Assembly: GCF_000003195.3 (NCBI RefSeq)
Contig: NC_012871.2
Coordinates: 3,397,997 to 3,461,996 of the forward strand
Length of the DNA: 64,000 bases
Reading direction: 5' to 3'
Origin: Sorghum bicolor
Lineage: Eukaryota > Streptophyta > Magnoliopsida > Poales > Poaceae
Shown here: piece after piece, positions 10,640 to 23,180 of the stretch
Layout: every line of letters begins with the position of its first letter
Position numbering within the stretch: position 1 is the first letter of the stretch
The notes under the pieces: model-generated
The model's input: the letters and a program-made list of their open reading frames with translations, nothing else
What the model was told of the DNA's origin: nothing
The model's database searches: none
Translations under genes and position numbers: made by a program

Positions 10640-10644
<5 letters not shown>

Positions 10645-10696
<52 letters not shown>
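10645..10696. repeat. (AT)n microsatellite
   Basis: About 26 AT units in a row. The short open frame that reads tyrosine-isoleucine through it is an artefact of the repeat. Confidence 0.95.
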
Positions 10697-10700
<4 letters not shown>

Positions 10701-10704
10701 TGTC

Positions 10705-10960
10705 AACAACGAAGATTGAAAGTGAGATTACCAACTCATATTTAATATTGAAAGTAAAGCTGTCCTCCATTACCATTAGACCATCAATAAGTCGAAACGA
10801 ATAGATACGAATCGAGTTTGATGCACCGACAAGTTCGTTTAAAATCTCACCAGAGTTGAGAGTTGAGGTGCATGCATGGTATGCAAGCTTTGGCTCTCTT
10901 TGTCAAATGCCTAGGACCAGCGTGCCAAATAAACTTTGTCATATAGCCGCAATTGTTGTC
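10705..10960. repeat. Diverged local duplication, unit 2
   Basis: Partner of 9316-9590, about 1.4 kb away, same orientation. Only unit 1 is followed directly by a Tourist-like MITE. Confidence 0.65.
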
Positions 10961-11043
10961 TTGGAAATGAGCTGCTCGCCGGCGTCTGAAGCTCAAGATA
11001 TGCATTAGGACAAGAAATTGAGACATATTTTAAGATCGGAGAG

Positions 11044-11716
11044 TGTTGGGGGCTGGCCGCATCCTTCTCCCTGGTAACTTTGAAGGATATCCTTCACCCG
11101 AAGGACCTTTGCACGAAACTGCGCGGAGGATCCTGAGAAAGACAAACGCTGACGCGTCTCTTGTGATACTGAGCAAATGCAGGGGCTGAGACATCGGCGG
11201 AGGTCTGCAAGCGGAGAAGGAAGGAAACTTCGAGCCTTCCCGTGGCGGAGGATGGCCGAAGGAAGGGCGAAGGACGCGGCGGAGGGGGCAAGCCTCCGGC
11301 GCGTCTGAGCCGAGGAACCTCCGGCGTGGCTAGGACGAGGAACCTCCGACGTAGAAGCGTCGGAGGATCGGCGGTCGGGCGGAGGATTCGAGCATTCGAC
11401 AGGCTGAAGCCCTAGACAGGGAGCGCGTGAGGGGCTCGTGGTGTGAAATTACATAAATGATTTAGGGTCAGTAGACTGTAACATAGGAATATGCTGGGAT
11501 ATTCCCCCACCGTCACGGGGCATTTCTGTAATTGTGTTAGGTCGGTTTCCGAGCCCTATATAAAGGGAGCGAAGCCGTCACTAAGGACAGAGGGCATTTA
11601 CTGTTTCCACCTACTGTTGTGCCACTGTTCACTGTTGCTCAGTCTCTCACTGCAACGTGTGAGAAGGCTCTCAATTCACCGTGTTGCTGGGGAATGTGGT
11701 GCGCATTTTCCCAACA
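11044..11716 (+). mobile_element. Solo LTR with TATA box
   Basis: It starts TGTTGGGGGCTGG, ends TTTTCCCAACA, and is flanked by a perfect GAGAG duplication (11039-11043 and 11717-11721). A TATATAAAG promoter-like motif lies near 11556. There is no internal domain, so at 673 bp it is a solo LTR. The superfamily is not determined. Confidence 0.85.
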
Positions 11717-12300
11717 GAGAGGTTACATGAGTGCTAAAATTGTAACACTTGGGTTTGATACCTAGGAGTATCTACTTTATCGGTTCAAACTGTTAAGTCG
11801 TTCTGGCTTTTTCATCCATGCATACTTTTACTAGCTGCGTACCTACTAGATATACATTATATCTAAATACATGATAAAATCTATATATGTATCTTGAAAA
11901 GCTAGAAGAACCTATAATTATTTGGAATAGAAGTAGTTAACCAAATGACCTTCGTTCGACCTTTTTGATTCATTTATTTTGCTACATATCTAGACATGTA
12001 TTATTTATCTTAATATCTAAATGTATAGAAAAATAAATATATAAAAAAAATCAAAACGACTTATACCTTAAGTGCCAAATCTCTGTGCATCCCAAGACAT
12101 AACTATGTTAGGAGGGCCATAGTGCCAATTCCACACTAATTTGACCATCCTAACGCCATGCGTAAATATAAATGACTTTATTGGTGCCTCCGGACGGTAA
12201 AATCAGCCTAATATAATGACTAAATACGTAATTACATGTATATACCAGCGTGTTAATACACACGATAGAAAACCAAAATGTATAGTAACCGTCAAACTAG

Positions 12301-12534
12301 GGCCTTGTTTAGATGCGAAAATTTTTTGGATTTCGCTACTGTAGCACTTTTGTTTGTTTGTGGCAAATATTGTCCAATTATGAACTAACTAGGATCAAAA
12401 GATTCGTCTCGCAATTTACAGATAAACTGTGCAATTAGTTTTTATTTTTGTCTATATTTAATGCTTCATGCATGTGTCGATGTGATGGGGAATCTTGAAA
12501 ACTTTTTGGTTTTCAGAGTGAACTAAACAAGGCC
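12301..12534 (-). mobile_element. Tourist-like MITE, copy D
   Basis: 234 bp with GGCCTTGTTTAGA and AACTAAACAAGGCC ends. The interior is the reverse complement of copies A-C. Flanking trinucleotides are TAG and TGG, so the duplication has one mismatch. Confidence 0.75.
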
Positions 12535-13079
12535 TGGGCAAATTTCCATGTATCATGCATCTTATAGGGACAGGTTGAGAAATCGATGCTTTGTTGAAAA
12601 AAAAACACTTGGAATCGTGCATCATGCGTACAACGAATGAACCAATTGTTTTTATATACAAGATAAATACTCGTACTATATACTAGGAGCTAGATAGCAC
12701 ACAGTGCACATGTGCATGACGGTGGCGGCGCTGTGGAAAACCACCAAAATTGTAGACACAGTGCACCCTGGTGCATTCCCGTACGTGCGCACGGATGCAA
12801 ATGTATGTATCACCATGGCCGTACGTGTTACTTGCAGGGCTCTGCATCACACGCTACGAAAGTGCATGGAAGGGCGATCGATCGTTCTTCAAAGGGGCAC
12901 GCAAAGTTTTGTATATATGTGTAGTACAACCCAAAAGTTTGAAGATGGATGGAGCTCTCTATATATCTTGCTTTCCGAAAAGTTTGTTGAAATCTGATTT
13001 GTTTCCAAAATAATTAAATCCTACAATAAAGCTAATAACTTACTATTTTTTCTTCACAAAAAAAACTATTTTCATTTTT

Positions 13080-13281
13080 AACAACTTGATGATGAAAAAA
13101 CAATATTTATGACACCAATAAATAGATTATAAACATATATTTATTATGTATCTAGTTATAACAATTTGATGTCATAAGTATTAGTGCTCTTTTTTATAAA
13201 TTTGATTATTTTTTTAAAAAAATTGAAAAATTGACTTAGAACAATTCTTAAAGTTGATTTATTTCTAGAACTAGAGGGAGT
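13080..13281. mobile_element. Decayed Stowaway-like MITE
   Basis: The interior (TATTAGTGCTCTTTTTTATAAATTTG and AAAAATTGACTTAGAACAATTC in parts) follows the intact Stowaway at 35106-35359, and the right end reads AACTAGAGGGAGTCC. The left end is lost. Confidence 0.5.
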
Positions 13282-13299
13282 CCTTTAGTTTTGAGATTT

Positions 13300-14090
13300 C
13301 CCGCAGATTTTGTCAACATGAGAAGAAACATAGATGCACGTGTGTCCTCGTATATAATTCAGCTCGGGAAAATCACCAAATGATTCCAAGTACTAAAAAA
13401 CCAAATATTTATATTTAGTTTAGGCGCAGATCTCTCGAGACGTTGTTTGCTCCCTTTTTGTACTATACTATACGAATCGTTTTCTGCATGATAGAATATA
13501 TATAATGATACCTTTATAGTCCTTTCAAGATTCAACTGCTAATGCAAGTTGCCCATGTTGGTGAATCTAGAGAGAAAAAGGTAGGCACGCATGTGTATTA
13601 CTGAATGTTAGGCATTGATTAGGTCAGGAAACAACATGGAAAAAAAGAGATTAAGTCAAACTTCTTAATGTTTATTGGCATGTACATATTTGTCTATGTT
13701 AATACTACACTTACTCTCTCTACAGTATTGATTTCTATAGTTAAAATAGTCCCAAATAGTAGGTAAGGCCAATAAAAAAACCTTTTTGGACCCCACTATT
13801 GTCGAAGTTCCACCCTCAAGCAACTCTCTATGGCCAGATCCGGTGCCTACCACCCGATCCGATGCCTCTCATCCTCCAACAGTTGTAGCAGCTTGGTGAC
13901 CTAACGTTGGCACCAAATTATTCTTTGGGATGAGGGCGGGCAGCGGAGACAAGTGAGGACTCATGGCCGCCACTGTTTCTGACTGAGGGTGGCGCCAGCC
14001 GCGAGCTTGCTAGACTCGTAGCCTTATAATGGTTGATGGAGCCACTGCAAAAAAGAAGGGCTGCAAGAGCCAAATGTGCCCTATTATGAC

Positions 14091-14126
<36 letters not shown>

Positions 14127-16100
14127 TGTGGTCGATGGTGCCTGCATTTGTTCACGGTGCCCAAATGCAAGATTCTAGACACAAGGTCGTTGATGCCAAG
14201 ATTCACCTCTAGCAGTCATGGAGGATGTCATGTGAACCACAAAGTGTGCAAGCAACGAGTGTGTGTCAATTGTGGTCTTGGCACTAGTGTGGACGGAGAC
14301 ATGTGGCTATTCGCCATGGGGTGCTTCGTCGTCATGATGTTTCTTGGTAAAAGTTTAGCTCAGCTCACAGTAGTGCCAATGACAATAGTGTCCTCATGTG
14401 TCATGTTCATTCTTGGAGGTGTCTTTGAAGAACCACTCACCACTTTGCCATGTGTGTGGTCTTAGGGTGTAAACCAAATCTGGTGTCCCCAAATGTGTGA
14501 TGGTGGCATCTTTCATGTCATTCTCTTTCTAAAGGTGTCACATTATTTGGAGACAACCTGCACCTCGTGGATGCTAATCCTTGCACATAGCCCAAATCCA
14601 CTTTGGTGCTCAAACCCTAGATGTTTGCACAAGTTACTAGCTAACAAATGTCATCTTCACAGTGTCTTTACTCCACCATCATCCATGATCCTTGATTGCT
14701 TTGTCTTGCCAAATGTCAGGTTAACAAGATGATCCTCTCTCTTGGATCTCCTCATTCTCCTTTTATTTGGCCTCCCTCCTTTGAGGCTTTCTCTCATCAA
14801 TTGTTGTTGTTAGTCATCAAAGGATCCCTGATGTGCTTCCATGACAAAGTAAATCACGATGGTCATATGCCATACTCAGCTCAAAGCTTCAAAGTCGTAT
14901 TTGGAATGGAGGTTGCTCGAGTATAGCCACTTGAGAGTTGTGTTAGTAGGTGAACAATGACTTGCTTTTGCCATTGGAGTTTTTGTTTCCTCCTTATGTG
15001 TTGTATGGTGTGGTTGTCCTCTGCTTTTTGTGTGTTGGTGGTGATGTGCGATGTCAATAATTTTAATTCAGTCCAAATATATTCATGTGGGGAATTCTTC
15101 CTCCTTGAACCTTAAAAAATGAATGGTAGGAAACCAAGTTGAACTTCAAAAAAAGGTTTAATATATTTATTTTTTTGAATCATAGTATATACTAGGTGTG
15201 GAGCTAGAGACCAACGTACTGTATATAGAATTATAAATATACCTCTGCTCATTCATGCATATAGATTTTTAGGAAAAAAAACTTAGTTCTAAAAACAACA
15301 TTTTTTAAGGAAAAAAGGAGTTATTTTGTCTCTACAATTGCACACAGCCAAAATTTTAGAATGTTTTCATCTATTCAACTTATCAAAAAAATGGAAACAA
15401 CAAAGGAGGAAAAAATGATCACACAAGTGAAGTCGTTTATTACTCCATTTATTCTTGGTGAAAATGTCCAATACAATGACCTCTAATGCTTTTTCCTACA
15501 AAGTGGATATTCTGGCTTGCGTGTTTACGCGGTAGGTTTGCCAAAATTGAAGCCAGTATGTTCACTCTAAAAGTAGCTTACAGTTCTTTTAAAAAATACC
15601 AATCCATGTACACAAGATTGCCGAAAGAAGAGCTGTGACCCCCACAAAAATCAACATTCTTACCTATATGAGTTAACTAATTTTCAACCATATGGGTTAT
15701 AGATATAGGTGGGTTAACCCAATAGCTATATAAGTAATAGTTACGGGGGAAAACATTACATAGTACTGCCTCGGTAAAATAAAAGGAGCACCACAACAAT
15801 TTTTAGAGTAAACTGAGCAGGAAGGAAAAAGACGCATATGCAACTGATTGAACTATTAGGCAATTAGGTTCTTATTGGCACAATTATAGCTTAGATAGAT
15901 GGCACTACTCAGATGACATATTCTTATATCCATTGGACAGATTTTAAAGGTAGCAGGAACTCCAATTGTAGGCCGGCGTAGTACAATTTTAGTGTGACCA
16001 ATCAAAATAATGTGGTACATATCATCAAAATTAACAAAACAAAACACCTATATTCTAGAAGGATATTAATACAATAAAGTACATATAGAACGGGTTAAGT
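13300..16100. other. No gene recognised; (TG)n at 14094-14122
   Basis: The plus strand has several modest open frames between 14076 and 14926, one of which begins with the (TG)n repeat. None shows a domain I recognise. Codon use looks like decayed repeat, perhaps an old transposon body. The remainder is AT-rich and featureless to me. Confidence 0.4.
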
Positions 16101-16104
16101 CCTT

Positions 16105-17698
16105 TTTAATGGTGACAATAATATAAACACCGTGTAAAATAGCCCAAACAGTATACTAGTAGCTTTTTATAGTAAAAGCCGTAAGGAAACCATTGGAAGA
16201 TTGGTCGTCCAATGGGCAGAGACGCTTGATAGTTGAGAAAAGTAGCGGGCATTTGAATCTTGTATTGTACGGAGTATTCCTTTCCTTGTCCACTATCCTT
16301 CATTTGCTAGCAAGCTTATAATATCTACACGTGCGTGTATAAGCTTCTTTTGAATGTTCTGGAGATCTCACGTTGGGGCTACCGGGCTACTAGTATAATA
16401 GCGCATTAAGGCCTTGTTTATTTCAGTCCAAAAACTAAAAATTTTTAAGATTTTTTGTCACATCAAATCTTACGGCACATACGTAAAGCATTAAATATAG
16501 TCGAAAACAAAAAATAAATTGCACTGTTTGTCTGTAAATCACGAGATGAATCTTTTGAGACTAGTTAGTTTATGATTGGACAATAATTGCTAAATAAAAA
16601 CGAAAGTGTTACAGTAAAAAAACCAAAAAAAAAAATTGAAACTAAACAAGGCCTAAAATATGTCTAACTCTACAAAAAAGAAAGAATAAGCCCCCCTTTA
16701 AAATGCGAGAAATTTTTATGTTTTCTGCAGTTTTTCTATGAAAATGAACTGATTCTTGTAGAATTCATGTATTCCAAACGGACCTAAAAGTCTATTTTGA
16801 GTTGAAAATAGTTTATATGCTAATAATTCTAATAATTTCAGAGAAGAGAGATCTCGGACTGCACTTTGGATGTAACTTTAGGAAGGAAAATGGAAGCAGG
16901 TAGGCCGAGGCCGTATCTCATCGATGGGCATGGCTGCACGCCACTACTCGATCATGTCGCTGTTCTGACGCTAGCTTCGCCCCGGCACGTGTGCAAAATG
17001 AGGCACTAGTCCTGGGAGCCACGTGCTCATTAGTATCTCAGTTAGTTACTCCTCGCCAACTTGTGGGGTCCATGTCCATCCCTAATCTCGTAGGCGTAGC
17101 TACTTAATTTTTGAACGTGATGGCAGGAGCTCTGCCTTTAGATCTGCTACTTAATTAACGTGCTAATTCTAATTCCAACGGTTTTTCAACAAAACCCAAA
17201 CGCGCAAGCAAATCCATGTGAATCCCTCAACGAAATCCAGCGGGCAAACAGAGCAGTTTTGAGCTGTGAAGCACTGGCACTGCTCTGCTGCCACAAAAAG
17301 TCCATGACTGTCGTGTTCAGAAGATTGCGAACGAAACCTTTGAGCACGAGCAGGAACTGCTCGGTCGTCCAGCATCGTATTCATCATATCTCCGAGGATG
17401 GGTACATGTCGGATGTTAGGCAGCCCGTGTGAACCAACGAATGTTTACTACTACTAATCCATAGGTAGTTGTATAATGGATGGAAAAGAATCAGGTGATG
17501 CAATCTTCAAAAGGAAAAAAATAAAAATAAAAATAGAGAAAGGAGACGCAAAGCTTCTCCAAGTTCAGATATCTGACCTGACTACTGAAAAGCAGACATG
17601 TGTCTTTGCTTGCCTGGCCGGCTGCTAAGCATCCGAAGTTATGTATAATATCTTGCAGCCATCAGGCACACATGTGCATTGAAGGTGTAGGCGTGTAG
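16105..17698. repeat. Duplicated block A, right copy (A2)
   Basis: Partner of A1 (1-1569), same orientation, about 16 kb apart. It differs from A1 by carrying the MITE at 16410-16653, by small indels, and by lacking the 30-410 stretch of A1. Confidence 0.8.
16410..16653 (+). mobile_element. Tourist-like MITE, copy E, inserted in A2
   Basis: 244 bp with GGCCTTGTTTATTT and ACTAAACAAGGCC ends and TAA on both sides (16407-16409 and 16654-16656). Block A1 has a single TAA here (538-540), so the insertion is younger than the duplication or was absent from that lineage. Confidence 0.9.
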
Positions 17699-17828
17699 AA
17701 TATACACACACACTACTTGCACATTCCATAGGATACAATGAAGCTGAACAATTGGTCAAAAACTAGATACAACGCATACTATTTTTTTTTTTTTGAAAAA
17801 ATGGTACAACGTATACTATTAACTACTA

Positions 17829-17941
17829 GTATAATGTCCGTGCTAACGCTACGGCTTAATTTTGGGATGCTTCTAAAAACAAAAAGTATAATGCCCGTGC
17901 TAACGCTACGGCTTAATTTTGGGATGCTTCTAAAACAAAAA
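17829..17941. repeat. 57-bp tandem duplication
   Basis: Two units (17829-17885 and 17886-17941) each begin GTATAATGYCCGTGCTAACG and continue through GGGATGCTTC. The leading motif resembles ends of repeats often seen in grass genomes, which may mark the border of a transposon. Confidence 0.8.
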
Positions 17942-18500
17942 TTATAGTTCGGAAATATTTTTATGTGACAAGGCATAATAGAGCTATTTGTCGTATTATG
18001 AGTATCTATGTTACATTTTGTCTAACTCTTTAATCATATACTCGACATCTTCAGGAATGTTGTCGAAACATTCGTTTGCTTTGCTCGCCAAAATATCCGC
18101 AAAAAATTCCATCCTCAGCAAAGTTGAGTGCTGTGCATGACAAATGAGGATAGTTATTATTATTTCTATAGTGTAAGGCATGTATTGTTATAGGCCATAT
18201 ATGCTTACACCATTGATTTGTGGCAAATTTTCACCGTCCCACAACTTTATGAAGTTGTATACAAGAAAGCCTTCCAATTTTCTAGACAAGAGAAGTTGTT
18301 ATTGATGTGCACAATGAATGAAATAACCATTTTAGTGACAAATATGAAATGTATTACAAGTGGTTATCACTGATTAGCTCATGGTAACATCACTAGCAGA
18401 AGATGAGTTCAAAAAAGAAAGAAAGAATGAATAGCACCGGATTGTGATGATTGGCCAGTTTGACTTTTTAGGTTCCTGCGCCCCTCACCGACGGGACGAA

Positions 18501-19378
18501 CTACGGCTCCACGGTGCTTGCTTGACGAGCTGGCGACGCAGTCTCGTCCTCCCACCGGTCGTCCGGCACTCGGCAGGTCTCGACGGTGACCTCCGACAGC
18601 CACGAGCCGGGGAATAGCATCTGGGGACACAAGGTTTTATGAAATTATAAACGGGGTCCCAGGAACAGGGCAAAGGGACAGACAGAGGAGGCCGGAGGGA
18701 GCGGGGACGGGACTCACATCGAGCTGCTTCTGCACGAGGCGAGGCCGCCGCCTAGGGCAGCGGCGCGGCCGAGCGCCCGTCACGGCATAGATGTCCTCCT
18801 CGATCTCCTCGCTCGTGAGCGTCACGGAGAACCGTGCCCGGTCTAGGGCTCCGCACAGGCCCGCGACGGCCTCCGCTCGTGCGGTGCGGTGGCGACATGC
18901 TCGCAGACGGCGTTGCCACCTTGGGCTTGGGGCGCCGCCGGGTGCGTAGCTTCCACGGTGGCAAGGCGGGGGCGGCCTCCTCTGCCGCCGCCGCCACGTG
19001 GTCCGCGTCGGCGTCGGCGGCGTCGCTTCTCCCTGCTTCCACCTCGCGGAGATGGCTCAGCGCCGCCTTCTCCTCGACCACGGCGAGCTTCCCCGGGGAG
19101 CGCATGGTGGTGGCGTCGCCGGCGCGGTTGACGTGGGCGTAGCGCAGGGCCCGGTGGCTCCCCCACGTCTTGAGCGACGGGAACGAGGAGAACGCGGCAG
19201 CCTGGCGGGCGTTCGACGTGGCCGCTGCCGCCACAGCCTCCACCGCCGCGGCGTCGGGATCCGGGGGAGGCGGCGGGAGTGGCTCCGCCGAGATCACCAT
19301 GACCGTGGGTGACGTGGTTGCGCTCGGATGCGGGAGCAACCCTTTTGGTGACGGCGTAGAGAGGAGCGTGTGGGACAT
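18501..19378 (-). CDS. DUF1639-family protein, frameshifted
   Basis: ATG at 19378. Exon 1 runs to 18718 and exon 2 from 18620 to the stop at 18501-18503, with a GT..AG intron (18717-18621). DUF1639 landmarks are visible in order: a SLKTWGSHRALR segment, PWKLRTRR, then SVTLTSEEIEEDIYAVTG, RPRLVQKQLD, and MLFPGSWLSEV after the intron. The family is plant-specific and of unknown function. The first 150 or so residues are in one frame, but the EEIEEDIYAVTG block is in another. A length change must lie around 18850-18900, in a GC-rich stretch, unless the assembly is wrong there. No corresponding gene lies between A1 and B1 in the left locus. Repeat-like motifs at 17829 and near 19565 bracket it. 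Confidence 0.7.
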
Positions 19379-19576
19379 GGTGGTGAGAGGAAGGGAGGAG
19401 GCGAGGAGACGAGACGAGAGGGCGGAGCGGCACGAGTAATTGACGCGAGGCTGAGGGTGTGTAAGGTCGTGATCATACTTCTAATCTAGGCCGTTAAATC
19501 TGTAGGATATGTGCTGTGAGTCGTTGATCTTGCATGTGGGATTTGCCTAGAGAAGATTTTAATTATAGTAGAGATT

Positions 19577-19624
19577 GTATCCTTTGAGGAAAAGGAAAAC
19601 ATGTCCCAAGTAATCTCTTCTTCT
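19577..19624. repeat. Block B2, part left of the LINE, with target duplication
   Basis: It aligns with 4577-4625. The last 17 bp, AAGTAATCTCTTCTTCT (19608-19624), are repeated at 26922-26938 after the LINE poly-A, so they are the LINE target-site duplication. Confidence 0.8.
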
Positions 19625-20082
19625 GCCTCCGAATGCACTTCACAAGGCATACACATATACACAGCTCGAGCGCCGCTTGCCGCGCGGACCACGGCCTCGA
19701 TCCGGCAAGCTAGCATCTTCCGGCCCCGGCGGGCGTCGCCTCTGTCCACCGACCCCGACTCCGACGCCCTCGTCCCCGAACGCCCTCGTCCCCGACCCCG
19801 ACGCCCTCGCCCCTGTTCCTGAAGCTGCCCTGCGGCTGGTGGTGGCGCGGCGTGCGACGCTGCTGACCGGGGAGGGGAGCTCTGGTGGGAAGATGGCGGG
19901 CGGGTAAGGCGCCGTTGAAATTCCAGCAGCAGGGCACACACGCGCGGGAGACGGGTGGAAGAAGAGGTGGTGGAGCTGTTCATGCCAAGGAGGTGCTCGA
20001 TGAAATGCCTCGCCGACTTACTCTTGCACCTTGCTGGCACAATGAACGCTCTCCACCATTGGAGGCCTCCAAGTAGTGGTGT

Positions 20083-23000
20083 GTGGAGGAGGGACGCGCA
20101 GCATTATCTAGGGCAGTGGACTTGGCGGTGGAAGCAAGCCGGCGCCCGAAGCCTGTACATGCTGTTCACGAAGAGTCGAAAGCGATCAGCTCCAAGTTCT
20201 GGGCACAACCTGGAGATCAGGACCAATCCGATGAAGATGAAACGAGACCGTCGACACCGGAGTTTATCGAAGAGGCGGCGCATGCTGGGTTCTCTCTGGA
20301 TCAATTGATCAGAGCGGAACAGTCTCTGAATTCAGGTAAAACTCCGACCTCTGAAGATCTATGTTTGTCAAAAGCAATTATACATACAATGGTGCAAAGA
20401 AAGTTTGCGGGAGTGCCATGGCAGGGCCCTCTACCTGAACCACGTGTCTCTCCACCGAGGACATTGGGTGATGCCCTAGCCAAAGCTACTCACCGGAAGT
20501 CAAGCTCTCGCCTAGGCTCGTCGGTTTCGTCAGGATCGTTATCGCCGGCGTACCGTTCTCAGGCGAAAAAGAGGGAATTTCAAAAAAAACTGAAAAGCCA
20601 AGATTACAGGAGGTTGATCCGGACTTTCCTCCACTTACCATCTTGACACCGTCGGCCATATCTGCGACGGGCGTGGGTGGTGTGGACAAAACGGATCTAA
20701 TCTGGTACCCAGGCACGTTGGACCGGATCAAACTTGGCTCGGGAAGGATGTTTAGGCCCACCAAGGGTTTATGCTCTTTGTTCCGTTGTACGGGTACCAG
20801 GGTCCTACCACGCAAACCACAGCAGCCGCCTCCTGTGCCTTCGACACAACGACGCTCCTTTGTGGAAGTCGTCCGTGAGGGATCCATGGAGGCGCAGGGG
20901 TTCGGCAAGGGGGATTTTGGTGAGCATGGTGGAGGTCGTGGAAGGGGTGGTTTCAATCCTGGTTTCCAACCGGGTTTTGGTGGAGGGGGTCGTAACCATG
21001 GCTATCACTCACGTGGGCGTGGAAATTATGGAGGCGGCAGAGGAGGATATCCAGGCTACGGTGGTTTTGGTGGATATCAAAGCGCTGGCTATCTTGGCCA
21101 CCATGGTGCCGGACGGGGCCGTCGGCCCCATGGGGGCGGCCTTGGTGGGCGCTTTGGAGGTGGTCGTGGCCGGGGCAACATGTACTTTGGAGGACACCGT
21201 CATCATCTGCATATGATGCCACCAAACCAAGAGGCTAGCCAACGCACTGGAGCAGGCCACAATCAACTACAGCTGCAACAGAACACCGTGGTGATGGCCA
21301 CGGGATACCAGCTCATGGGCGGACTTCCGCAGCAACACGCAGCAGGTGATGATAAGTCACAGCCGCTGCATCGTCCCCAGGTGACATCAACTCAAGAGAA
21401 GCGTCAAGAGGAGCATCAGAAGGTGGATGGGGTGGCGACGGATAGCTGCCCAAATTCAGTCCAACAGAGAGAAGGCAAGAAGGTTATTCCTGAGGTATCT
21501 AAAAACACAGTCCCACCAAATGTACCAATGAATATTGATGTTCCAGAGTCATCCAAGGGAGTTAAAAAAAACAAGGGCAAGCCTTACTGTTACCGTTGCC
21601 TCACAAAAGGTCATACTTTGCATGACTGTCTTACAATGTTGTGCTGTGATATATGTTGTGATGACCATGTAGTCAAAAACTGCCCAAATATGAAAAAGAC
21701 AACTACTTCTGCTCTACCTTTTGGTTATGCAGTCGAGGGTCTTGGCTTCTATTTTATCCCTGCCGTGAATGAAAATCCCAAAGAAAAAGTGGAAGAAAAA
21801 TTGGGAGTGGTGCGTGTTTTGGAAGGATCTATCACTGCTGACTTGTTAGCAGTGGAGCTCGAAAAACTACTACCAGAAAAATTATTGCCAGGGAAACATA
21901 AATGGGAAATTGAAGAGAAGGGAGTAGATGCCTTCACAACTAATTTCCCATCAGCGGATTGGCTAGACACCGTGGTAAACTGGGGACCTATGAACACAAA
22001 AACTTTAGAAGGAAAAATACAATTCGAGAAGAATAAAGAGGAAGATGTCTGTAGGTATGAGATTGAGAAGGTGTGGGTACAGTTCAAGGGACTGCCTATG
22101 GAATTTAGAGAATTCCCCATCATTTGGGCAATCGCCTCTATTCTAGGTGTGCCTAGATCTGTTGACATCAAGTTCACTAAGGCTTTTGGAAGAGCAAGAT
22201 TGAAGGTAGCAGTGCTTGACTCCAGTCTCATCCCAGACTTAGTAGATGTTGTAATTGGAGACTATGTCTACCAGCTACACTTCGGTGTTGAGCAGGGGAT
22301 GTCTGATGGTGAGCCAGTTTTGCTTGATCTGGACTCTACCTACGAGGATGACGATCCCAGGGGAGGGGACACCGAAACTAAGCATGCAGATCTTAGTGGC
22401 AAACCCAAAGAAAATTTGAATGGGGATAAACCTATGGACATTGATGGTAAGAGGGAGGAACAACCTCGCAGCACTGGGAAGCAGTCGCCTAGTGCTCAGC
22501 AAGGAAATGCTTCAGATGGTTTTATGGCAAATAAAAATGTTAAATTAAATGCAAGTGCACATCCAACAGTTGTGATGACTCCAGATAATAAGGGGCAGTG
22601 GCAGGCCAATTTGTTAAACCCAGTTAATGACTCTGTGAAGATTTATAAATTAAAAGGACAGAAGGGTGGGACTGTGTCGCCAGGGAGATCAAGTAAGAGG
22701 TCGGCTGATACTGCGGACCAGGACTCGCTGGAGAAGGCAGCAAGATTAAAAGCTCGCCAGAACTTGGAACACTTTTCAGGAAAAGGTAAAAATCCCCAAA
22801 ACAGTTCTTTTATTTTCAGAGATGATACATTCTTGTTTAACTCCTCAAAGTCTTTAGGTATTTCATTAGGGGATAACGAACTTGATATGCACAATTCTTT
22901 AGAAATTTTACGACAGATAGAAAGGCAGCGCTTGCTTGATGGTAAATTGCTAATGGAGTCTAATAGTTTAGTAGTTGATGATGCTTCCACAGTTTGCTCT

Positions 23001-23180
23001 TTTCAAGAGGGTATAGATTTAGAAGCCTTAAATTTCATTTGTGCTGAAATTGATGAGGGGCTGGGTGATGGGGGTTGCGACCCAAAGGGTCTACAAACTC
23101 CTATATCACAAATCAAAGGCTCAAAAAAAGGCTCTCGTCCCAGGAATAAGAAAAAGTCCAATAAAAAGAATTCAAGATGA
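20083..23180 (+). pseudogene. LINE ORF1 (nucleic-acid-binding protein), frameshifted
   Basis: The frame 20083-20646 continues in another frame from about 20600 to 23180, so a length change lies near the A-run at 20580-20592. The second part has a Gly/Arg-rich segment (about 20930-21190, RGRGG-like repeats), then cysteine knuckles CYRCLTKGHTLHDC and CCDICCDDHVVKNC (21590-21700), and a later region typical of plant L1 ORF1. These proteins coat the element RNA and accompany it to the target. No ATG is in frame at 20083, so the true start is unclear. The Gly/Arg-rich part could be mistaken for a host RNA-binding protein, but the ORF2 overlap and the target duplications argue for ORF1. Confidence 0.8.

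Noticed and set aside
10506..10804. Tyr-Ile repeat open frames
   Set aside because: Translation of the (AT)n microsatellite.
14076..14926. Three successive plus-strand frames of 76-129 codons
   Set aside because: No recognisable domain, no splice structure, and one includes a (TG)n run; treated as decayed repeat.
18834..19439. Plus-strand open frames opposite the DUF1639 gene
   Set aside because: They are shadows of the GC-rich minus-strand exon; DUF1639 motifs are on the minus strand.
19486..20040. A 184-codon minus-strand frame at the LINE 5' end
   Set aside because: It crosses the LINE boundary and its target duplication; low-complexity Arg/Pro/Ser composition.
20930..21190. Gly/Arg-rich host RNA-binding protein gene
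   Set aside because: It is in one frame with LINE zinc knuckles and overlaps ORF2 by ATGA, inside an element with target duplications.
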